The notes below the pieces were generated by a model. It saw only the letters and a program-made list of their open reading frames with translations. It was not told where the DNA came from and made no database searches. This document shows, piece after piece, positions 1-5,514 of a DNA stretch of 6,005 nucleotides. Numbering within the stretch: position 1 is the first letter of the stretch; the number at the start of each line of letters is the position of its first letter. The translations under genes were made by a program, and so were the position numbers. This DNA is from a bacterium (GTDB lineage Bacteria; Patescibacteriota; Gracilibacteria; Absconditabacterales; Absconditicoccaceae), in NCBI GenBank assembly GCA_020629735.1, contig JAHDCT010000066.1:1-6005 (forward strand). The letters are read 5' to 3'.

Positions 1-180
1 CGTACGTAGCTCGTTTATGTCAATTTTTAAGGCACTTATAAACATAATAACTGACATCAAGACTCCGAGGTAAGGATTTGCTCAAGAAGCAAAACTTGGA
101 AATACTAATCAAATTACTACAGCTCCAATAAATAAAACTCGAAAATAATGAGAAATGAAGTGCGCTATTTTATGAAACAT
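1..180 (-). CDS. Bile acid:sodium symporter (BASS/SBF) family transporter, N-terminal part
   Basis: Only the first 60 residues are present; the gene runs off the left edge. Seen: a start at 180, one hydrophobic helix at about residues 14-31 ending in the motif GLVFPSF, and a second at about 38-52 containing GVLMSVIMFISALKID. Family knowledge: BASS transporters begin with a helix ending in a G-x-x-FP turn, followed by a leucine-rich helix with an (I)MF-x-x-(G/A)L signature, which this matches. They move organic anions or related solutes across the inner membrane, usually with sodium; the substrate cannot be told from this fragment. TGA codons at residues 24 and 34 must be read as Gly. CGA at residue 14 lies at the start of the first helix, where Trp would fit. 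The gene lies 61 bp after the zinc-ribbon gene on the same strand. No Shine-Dalgarno sequence is visible. An arsenite-type (ACR3) relative is possible. Confidence 0.7.
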
Positions 181-220
181 TACGTTTTTAGTATAAAATT
201 ATTTTCTAGCATCGCATAGT

Positions 221-226
221 ATTATA
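221..226 (-). promoter_or_regulatory. Possible -10 element before the BASS gene
   Basis: The 61-bp gap between the zinc-ribbon stop and the BASS start contains a perfect TATAAT on the minus strand. It would put transcription start near 214 and leave a leader of about 34 nt. No convincing -35 hexamer lies 16-18 bp upstream, so this may be chance in AT-rich DNA. I see no terminator hairpin in the gap, so read-through from the upstream gene is also possible. Confidence 0.3.
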
Positions 227-241
227 ACCCTAGGTATTCAA

Positions 242-1981
242 CTACTGTATTTCTTTTAGATATTCCTTTTCACTATAGACAGGAAAGGAGGCATTTTGGG
301 GAAACGTTGATAACATTCTTTCTCAGTTCCTATCACATGTTCTGACATACATTTTTCTTCCTGGTCTTTGAGCCAATCTTTCTTGGTGTCTTATTTCTGG
401 ATGTTTCTTTGGTATCGCTAATCCATGTTTACGATAAAATGATAGCTCTTCTTTTAGTATACGGAATGGTTTTCCACTTATCTCACAGATTATTGCCTTT
501 TTAAGTATGTCGTCAGATACTTGATTAATACCTGACGGAATGATGTTTGCTCCGATAGATTCAATTCCTTCTGGTATGTTTATTGGATATTCCTTATCTC
601 GCCATGAGTAACCACTTTTTAATGCTCACTCTTTTGTCATTGGGTAGTATTCTTGGGCCACCGATCAATTATATGCAAACGGACTATACTCAGGATGAAA
701 AAACTCTCACCACTCTCAGGCTTCTTCCATATGATCAATAATTTGGGGTACAAGATCTTCGTATTCTGCTTTAGTGTATTGTTTGTTAAGAATACAATAT
801 GACATGTTCTTTAATCATGAACACAGAAAACAATCTGTACAACCGTGACAATTATCTGAATAGAAAACACGTGTACATTTCCAACATCGCAAGGTGAATG
901 CGCATCAAAAAGAATCATCAGGCGTTATTGATTCATAACAGAGTTCGCACTGCCCACTTTGAATAATATCCTGACAGTAGATTGGTGTATCTCAGGCAAA
1001 AAATCGCTTACAGTCTTTTCCTCTCCATACGTCATTACAGAAAATCATATTCTTTCCCTTCACAAGATTATCTCAAATACAATCCTGCGTATCAAGGTTA
1101 TACATACTCTTATGAACCGATTGCTCCAAGAGCTTTTGATAAGCGTTTTTCAATCACACTCGTCATTGTTCTTGTATTTTTTTTAGCTGCTTCTCAAATT
1201 CTTCCTTGGTAAACTGTTTATTGAGAATTTGATATTGTTTATTACGTAACCCGACACATCATATACAGTTTGTGCATCACTGAAGGTCAAATCCATACCA
1301 ACACTGAGCACAATTGAATGAGTTCGTGAGATAAAAACAGGTAAATACCTTATCACAAGCAATGCATTCATAAGCGTTTTCCGAATTATTTGTTGAATGT
1401 GAATCAATGACCCACTTGGCATCATTTACATTATCTGCATACATACACAGCTCTGTTCTCCAGCTTCAGGTTACTAAATAGGAGTCCTTGCTATATGAAA
1501 AATCACAACAATACGCACAATTTTCACTATGTACTCCATCGTCATTTATTATTCACAATTGAGGTATTTCTCTTAAGAGCTCATAAAATTGCTTAAGTGC
1601 TGATATATCTTTATTAAATTCCTTTCCATACTCACAAGGATTTCGATTATCTGACCACCATGCTTTGTTGCTCCATATATGTTTATAGGGAGACTCAGGT
1701 GCATACATAGAAATTATAGGCAATCATGTACTGGAGCATGTTCTTTTATACAATTTTCTAATATTTCTTCGCGTTAATTTTCTTCTTTCTCTTTCTGTTG
1801 GAGCTAAAGTAGGAAATGGAATTATTTTTTTTACTCAGTTATATACTGGACTTATTTTTTCGTAAAATTTTTTGTCAGACTGGAAAATTGGAAAATCTTC
1901 TCCAGAAAGAGGACATACTCTCCACTCGATTATTGGATCATTTGTAGTTTTTCTTATATACTCATATATTTCTTTTTGCAT
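242..1981 (-). CDS. Large Cys-rich zinc-ribbon-like protein of CPR type, with duplicated modules
   Basis: The product has 579 residues and ends in TAG. I recognise the general type, a hypothetical protein common in CPR genomes, but no biochemical role is known to me. Seen: a terminal module at 22-101 (C23-x2-SG, FY at 39-40, RRKLT, RTC82-x3-G) repeated at 498-573 (C499-x2-SG, FY at 515-516, RTC549-x3-G). Between them is a Cys-rich core with CxxC or CxxCxxC pairs at 155/158, 206/209, 224/227, 236/239/242, 345/348, 366/369 and 378/381/384/387. Within the core, residues 235-263 and 380-408 are a second repeat (GCT[ND]C...LNKQ[FY]TK.E[FY]E). Zinc binding is inferred from the Cys spacing; there is no signal peptide or membrane helix, so it is probably cytoplasmic. 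About 17 TGA and six CGA codons are in frame. The start at 1981 is 23 bp after the previous stop; an in-frame ATG at 2077 would overlap that gene by 73 bp and is less likely. Confidence 0.88.
263..490 (-). repeat. Protein-level repeat: C-terminal copy of the terminal module
   Basis: This encodes residues 498-573 of the zinc-ribbon protein and mirrors residues 22-101. In both copies the first C-x2-S-G glycine is GGA and the second C-x3-G glycine is TGA. The tail V-Y-S-E-K-E-Y near 568-574 continues beyond what the N-terminal copy clearly shares. Confidence 0.7.
758..844 (-). repeat. Protein-level repeat: second core copy (GCTDC ... LNKQYTKAEYE)
   Basis: This encodes residues 380-408 and is the partner of residues 235-263. 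The Cys pattern is slightly richer here (C381, C384, C387, C396). The shared LNKQ[FY]TK.E[FY]E end suggests a duplicated zinc-ribbon plus helix unit. Confidence 0.8.
1193..1279 (-). repeat. Protein-level repeat: first core copy (GCTNC ... LNKQFTKEEFE)
   Basis: This encodes residues 235-263, which match residues 380-408 of the same protein (758-844) at most positions, 145 residues apart. Aligned glycines are coded differently: residue 235 is TGA where residue 380 is GGT, and residue 244 is GGG where residue 389 is TGA. This makes the repeat an internal test of what TGA encodes. Confidence 0.8.
1679..1918 (-). repeat. Protein-level repeat: N-terminal copy of the terminal C-x2-SG / RTC-x3-G module
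   Basis: This encodes residues 22-101 of the zinc-ribbon protein. Landmarks C23, S26, G27, F30, I32, F39, Y40, R80, T81, C82, G86 and S91 recur in the same order and almost the same spacing at the other end of the protein (C499, S502, G503, F506, I508, F515, Y516, R547, T548, C549, G553, S558). The second Gly (residue 86) is TGA. The two Cys landmarks are 59 residues apart here and 50 in the C-terminal copy. Confidence 0.7.
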
Positions 1982-2004
1982 TAAGTATACTTTGGTGAAA
2001 TTCC

Positions 2005-2340
2005 TTAAGCAGAAAATGATTTCTTTATCTGAACACCTTTGCTTGAAATACTCGACATATCGTAACACGCCATCCATTCTTGCGCATTAGCCATAGTTGC
2101 CATATTTTTATTTGCTTGATCGGCATGTTCTTTTGATGCTCGATAGACGATATCGGTAAGATTTCCTTCAACATCTTGTGTTATTTCCCATCCTTGACAT
2201 CATTCCTGTTCCTTCATCCATAAATTTCGTACTTTCCCCGCTACTTCCAAAAGATGTTCTAAACTCGTCCCTTCGCTAAGGGTATATGAAATAATATCTT
2301 TGTACATGAAAAAATGAAGAAAATAAAATATTTTTTTCAT
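2005..2340 (-). CDS. Small protein of unknown function
   Basis: The product has 111 residues if it starts at 2340, or 100 residues from the in-frame ATG at 2307; it ends in TAA. I do not recognise the family. Seen: a mostly polar, probably helical soluble protein with a stretch near 27-57 (SLEHLLEVAGKVRNLWMKEQ onward) and an Ala/Met/Asn-rich stretch near 71-90. It has only two Cys residues and no clear membrane helix; the extra N-terminus from 2340 is short and aromatic (KKIFYFLHFF). One TGA (residue 47) is in frame; CGA codons occur at 38 and 67. It lies 28 bp after FTR1 and 23 bp before the zinc-ribbon gene, so co-expression is likely. Both candidate ATGs sit inside an inverted repeat. It looks like a real gene from the long open frame and gene spacing, but it could be a fast-evolving or lineage-specific protein. 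Confidence 0.6.
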
Positions 2341-2341
2341 G
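2305..2341. repeat. AT-rich inverted repeat over both candidate starts of the small gene
   Basis: CATGAAAAAA at 2305-2314 pairs perfectly with TTTTTTCATG at 2332-2341, a 10-bp stem with a 17-nt loop. On the minus strand the two possible ATG start codons (2340 and 2307) are the two ends of the stem. In mRNA it could partly mask both starts, but the stem is almost all A-U and weak. Confidence 0.5.
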
Positions 2342-2368
2342 ATAGTAAAAATAACCTACTTCACAAGT

Positions 2369-3367
2369 CTAGCTTTCTCCTTCCTCTCAAAACTGAGCGT
2401 TTTTCCAAAGATATCATCACAGCAACAGCACCGTTAACCAAACTATAGGTTCTAATGGATTTGGATCTGAATTATATCAAAGAAATGATTTAAGATAGAT
2501 TCCGTATGTTCATTTATCATGAAGTGGATGATATCGTTTCTCTTTTGATTCATTGTAGTTCCATACCTTTTCTTGCGTGGCAGTTACTGTTTCTTGTGGC
2601 GTGTAAATATCCCATACTCTTACAATTGATGACTCTTGAATATATCATTGCTTTACTGCAAATTCTTCTAATTCGTGTACTCCATAAGTAGCCATTCAAG
2701 CAGCAAAGATAATCAGCATTACTGAACTTACCGTAAAGAACTTTTGTAAAGAAATTCTTTTTCCAGCCACAAAAAGCAAGTATCCTAGTATACTCGCAAT
2801 GATTATTCCTCACCAAAAACCAAGATGAGAAAACCCTCAGGTTAGATTGATTGATGAATAAAGAAACAATGCTGTCTCAAATCCTTCTCTCAAAATAGCG
2901 AAGAAGATTAACCAAAATACTCCGTATTTGGCTCCCTGACCAATACTCGATTGTGTAGAACTAATAATCACTTCTTTAATAGTTTGCTTTGTCTTAGGCT
3001 TTAGTTGTTGCGTCTCTTGATTGAGATCACATCAGAGACAATTAGGATTTTGAGAAGCCGTCTTTCCAAATTGGAACATAGAATAATGCCCCTTTGTCAT
3101 TCGCACTACCATGTACAAAAGTATTCATGCTGTAATAAACATCATTACTGCTTCGAATAGTTTTTCATACGCAGTATTTCCAACGATTGCTTGAAGTTCC
3201 CAGAGTCCCCATGCAAAGACTATACTTCATACCAAAGCCGCTCAAATTCACCACCACACTTGTTTTAGCATTCACCACATCTTATGTTTTGTCAAAAATG
3301 TGGCTACAATTCATACAATAATTGCGGCTTCTAATGTTTCTCTAAACGTAATAACAAACTCTGTCAT
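2369..3367 (-). CDS. FTR1-family high-affinity iron permease (EfeU-like)
   Basis: The product has 332 residues, a usual length for the bacterial family, and ends in TAG. It is inferred to bring iron across the inner membrane. Seen: the two R-E-x-x-E iron-binding motifs in their usual helices, RETLE at 9-13 and REGFE at 160-164. There are about seven hydrophobic helices (near 4-24, 38-58, 71-89, 148-172, 181-201, 209-225, 305-321), a conserved GVHELEE at 229-235 and LKSFLGYN before the last helix, as in EfeU. In the first motif the common Gly is Thr. About half of the Gly codons are TGA. CGA at residue 89 falls in MVV-x-M, where E. coli EfeU has MVFWM. No EfeO or EfeB partner is next to it, so how it is energised is unknown. 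The start at 3367 is the first ATG after an in-frame TAG. It has its own likely promoter. Residues 103-125, between helices, include C-x2-C (C111, C114), which could bind metal. Confidence 0.9.
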
Positions 3368-3415
3368 ACAGGTTTTTCAAATGAAGTAAATCTTTGTACT
3401 TTCTTTATGAGATGC

Positions 3416-3444
3416 ATTCTACGGAGTTGTGATCATATTTCCAA
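3416..3444 (-). promoter_or_regulatory. Likely sigma-70-type promoter for the FTR1 gene
   Basis: In the 86-bp gap before FTR1 the minus strand reads TTGGAA (3444-3439), a 17-bp spacer, then TAGAAT (3421-3416). Transcription would start near 3409 and leave a leader of about 42 nt. The match is 4 of 6 at -35 and 5 of 6 at -10. It may uncouple the permease from the genes upstream. I saw no clear Fur-box palindrome. Confidence 0.5.
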
Positions 3445-3453
3445 GGGGAAAAT

Positions 3454-3864
3454 TTAGGCAAACAGCTCATCAAAGACCTTCACTACATTTGGGAATGCAT
3501 CAACTTCTTTTATGCTCTCATGATCAAAAAATCATATATCAATGCACTCATCTGATGGAGTAAAATGCAAATCTTTTACCGTCACTTTATAATACACATT
3601 TGCTCTTCGGGGTCTTAACTTACTTTCAGATGCTCGAACACAAAAGGAGCTTGGTTGTTTTTCAATTGACATTACTTCTAAGCCCATCTCTTCTTTCATC
3701 TCTCTTTTTAACCCATCTTTTGGCTCTTCTCCCCAGTCAAGTCATCATCCTGGCAAGTCTCGCCTCCCATCTACTTCTTTACACAACAGTATCTTATCTT
3801 CTTTGTTATAGATAAGTCACTTTACGCTTGTCCTGTACCACGAACTAGATATTTCGATCGGCAT
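3454..3864 (-). CDS. Nudix (MutT-type) hydrolase
   Basis: The product has 136 residues, the size of a single Nudix domain, and ends in TAA. Family role: cleaves a nucleoside diphosphate linked to another group, using magnesium held by the Nudix helix. Seen: a complete Nudix box G40-x5-E46-x7-R54-E55-M-x-E58-E59-x-G61-L, preceded by DLPGG. G40 and G41 are both TGA, so the catalytic box exists only if TGA is Gly. CGA at residue 35 falls where the family usually has Trp (G-x-W-x-LPGG). The conserved Arg of the box is AGA. Further CGA codons are at 77 and 86. The start at 3864 is the first ATG in the frame; it is 49 bp after the TspO-like gene. The substrate is not predictable; oxidised nucleotides, ADP-ribose and mRNA caps are all known in the family. 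Confidence 0.88.
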
Positions 3865-3913
3865 GTAGCTATATGTTTTTTAAATAAAATTACTTCCTAT
3901 CAGACATATTTCC

Positions 3914-4687
3914 TTAATTCTTTATCCACCTCTTTCGACTCAATCCAACTCCAAGTGAAAGTATACTCGTGCATCGAATGAGTATCCATAAAATTGGTAC
4001 ACTAGCATTAAGATCGACCATCATTCTTTTTAGCATGATACCCCAAAATGCCCAGATTAATACAAGAACAAAAGGAATATTCGTATATCTTCTTAACTGC
4101 ATTACTCAAAGCAATGTTGCTATAATAATTACTGCTATTGTCCAAAACACCTCTGTCTGTCCCCATCTCTCTCGTCATATATGTACTAATAATGCTGCTG
4201 TATTGGCAATCGTTGCGACAGATATTCGCCCTACGTACACTCAAAATGGTATCTGTGTGAAGAATTTATTTTTTCGACTTCCTCGTTTTCTTCCTGTTTT
4301 CACTTTTTTTGAAATGATGATAAGGGTTCCCAAAAGAAGCAACATTAAGACCAGTGACCGCTCTACTCTTTGATAATGCCATACGAGAATCCACCCTATA
4401 TTAGCACAACAAGAAACGATAAACCATGGTCATATTTTCTTTGTAATCTGAAGACTATCTTTTTTTCACACATCAACTAATTGCCGTACTACAAAGCCAA
4501 TAAGCAAAAGATAGATTAGTCACCAGATTGCGAATGTGATTCATGCTGGCACAAAAAGATTCGGATATAAGTTTGACAACTCTCCTGTCGTGATTCAGCC
4601 AATAGGTAGGCTGTTCGCAAGATAATTTACGAGGAGAACCCCTAACAGAAAAACAGCATTCAACCATGCTATAACTTTTATGTTCAT
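3914..4687 (-). CDS. TspO/MBR-like tryptophan-rich integral membrane protein
   Basis: The product has 257 residues and ends in TAA. It matches the longer (about 260-residue) proteins annotated as tryptophan-rich sensory or TspO/MBR-like; their role is poorly known. Seen: about eight hydrophobic helices. Family landmarks are NYLANSLPIGGITTGE near 21-36, NLFVPAGITFAIWGLIYLLL at 43-62, PFGVYVG-x-ISVATIAN at 147-162, and FVLVLIWAFWGIMLKR near 206-221. Eight CGA/CGG codons are in frame, at residues 68, 110, 135, 138, 154, 172, 238 and 251. Those at 154 (G-x-ISVATIAN), 172 (after IG) and 68 (end of helix 2) fall where relatives, as I recall them, have Trp; the one at 238 would otherwise put Arg in the middle of a membrane helix. 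It is the first gene of the minus-strand run. A -10-like box ends only 5 nt before the start codon, so one transcript could be leaderless. Confidence 0.75.
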
Positions 4688-4692
4688 ACGTG

Positions 4693-4722
4693 TATATACG
4701 CAAATAAACGAAATATAAACAA
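4693..4722 (-). promoter_or_regulatory. Possible promoter abutting the TspO-like start (leaderless transcript)
   Basis: The minus strand reads TTGTTT (4722-4717), an 18-bp spacer, then TATATA (4698-4693). The expected transcription start, 6-7 nt past the -10 box, coincides with the ATG at 4687. This would give a leaderless mRNA, in keeping with the absence of a Shine-Dalgarno sequence. Confidence 0.35.
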
Positions 4723-4782
4723 GAAACTTTCTCTTACACTTGTGTGTTTGTATCGTTCACCCTCTTTCTTGCAAGTGAAAAC

Positions 4783-4788
4783 ATTATA
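4783..4788 (-). promoter_or_regulatory. Alternative -10 element for the minus-strand run
   Basis: A perfect TATAAT on the minus strand lies about 96 nt before the TspO-like start and would give a leader of about 90 nt. No good -35 hexamer is present. A 6-bp inverted repeat (CACTTG at 4737-4742 and CAAGTG at 4772-4777) lies in that leader. Confidence 0.3.
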
Positions 4789-4810
4789 TGCCTTAAATTT
4801 TATTAATAAC

Positions 4811-4838
4811 TTGAGATTTCATCTAACGCCCCTATGTT
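4811..4838 (+). promoter_or_regulatory. Probable promoter for yjjX
   Basis: TTGAGA (4811-4816), a 16-bp spacer and TATGTT (4833-4838) resemble a sigma-70-type promoter. Transcription would start near 4845, leaving about 22 nt before the ATG, with no Shine-Dalgarno sequence. With the opposite-facing boxes, this makes 4688-4866 a divergent promoter region; nothing else is evident in it. Confidence 0.45.
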
Positions 4839-4866
4839 TATCTTATTTATATCTTGTTCAGCTTCT

Positions 4867-5403
4867 ATGAAACGTGTTGTTGTTGCCTCTAAAAATCCTG
4901 TCAAAATCAATGCCACCCAAAGGTGATTTGAAAAAATGCTTCTTTGAAGCGACTTCTCTTTTGAAGGCATTTCTGTTTCTTCTGGTGTTCCTGACCAACC
5001 TATGTCGAGCCAAGAGACATATACCTGAGCAGTAAATAGAGCATCACATGCACGCCAAGAGGCTCCTGATGCCGATTATCGAGTAGGTATAGAAGGATGA
5101 GTGGAAAAAATGTGAGAACATATGGAAGTTTTTGCTTGGATTGTTGTTTTATGAAAGGAAGATGATAAAAAAATCTGATCTTCTAAAACATGAACCTTCC
5201 TTTTGCCACCAAAGCTTGTGGAACTGATAGAACAATGATATGAACTTTGAGATGCTGATGATATTGTTTTTTGAAAAACGAACTCAAAGCAGAAAAACTG
5301 AGCTGTATGACTCCTTACGCACAACAATATTGATAGAACAACGTACTATGAAGAATCCGTTATCCTAGCACTTATTCCTTTTTTACATCCAGAATTTTAT
5401 TAG
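4867..5403 (+). CDS. yjjX: Inosine/xanthosine triphosphatase (YjjX/DUF84 family)
   Basis: The product has 178 residues (E. coli YjjX about 170) and ends in TAG. Family role: hydrolyses ITP and XTP to the diphosphates, keeping deaminated purines out of RNA and DNA; cytoplasmic. Seen: the N-terminal strand and loop VVVASKNPVKINA at 4-16; SGVPDQPMSSQET at 39-51; TGAVNRA at 53-59; the core ADY-x-VGIEGGVE at 69-80; FAWIVVLG at 89-96; LPPKLVELI near 113-121; and NGAVGLLTHNNIDR at 144-157, like KEGAIGVFTAGKLTR in E. coli. Thirteen of 17 Gly codons are TGA, including conserved G54, G78, G128, G145 and G148. CGA at residue 72 stands where E. coli has Trp (ADFWVAIEAG). Conserved arginines 58 and 63 are AGA and CGC. 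With the Nudix gene nearby on the other strand it may share a nucleotide-sanitising role; that link is inference. Confidence 0.92.
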
Positions 5404-5449
5404 AAATATTTCCCTGCTTTACACCGTTGCTTTCTTTTTTCAAATATTT
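5404..5449. repeat. Pair of AAATATTT palindromes in the yjjX-GNAT gap
   Basis: The self-complementary octamer AAATATTT occurs right after the yjjX stop (5404-5411) and again at 5442-5449, 38 bp apart; the second copy runs into the -35 box of the next promoter. It could be a paired operator or an AT-rich stem, but chance is possible at this base composition. The intervening stretch ends in a pyrimidine-rich run. Confidence 0.35.
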
Positions 5450-5476
5450 GACATCTCTTTCGTCTCCTTTTACAAT
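5448..5476 (+). promoter_or_regulatory. Strong sigma-70-type promoter for the GNAT gene
   Basis: A perfect TTGACA (5448-5453), an optimal 17-bp spacer and TACAAT (5471-5476) form the best promoter in the window. Transcription would start near 5483. This excludes the in-frame ATG at 5479 and supports the start at 5515, with a leader of about 32 nt. The gene is thus not dependent on yjjX transcription. Confidence 0.75.
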
Positions 5477-5514
5477 ATATGTGTCTTGAATATTTCTTAC
5501 TTAATTCAACTTTT

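Noticed and set aside
1835..2077. An 80-codon standard-code protein starting at 2077.
   Set aside because: It is only the N-terminal part of the zinc-ribbon frame, cut off at a TGA that is Gly here.
2305..2341. The inverted repeat as a transcription terminator.
   Set aside because: The stem is almost entirely A-T, is not followed by a clear T-run on either strand outside the arms, and lies at the start of a gene.
3969..4373. A 134-codon standard-code plus-strand frame opposite the TspO-like gene.
   Set aside because: It is antisense to a well-supported membrane protein, resembles no family and is a by-product of that gene's composition.
5404..5447. Rho-independent terminator after yjjX.
   Set aside because: There is a T-rich run near 5430-5440 but no GC-rich stem before it; only short AT palindromes are present.
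5479..5481. Upstream in-frame ATG as the start of the GNAT gene.
   Set aside because: It lies before the transcription start expected from the TTGACA-17-TACAAT promoter.
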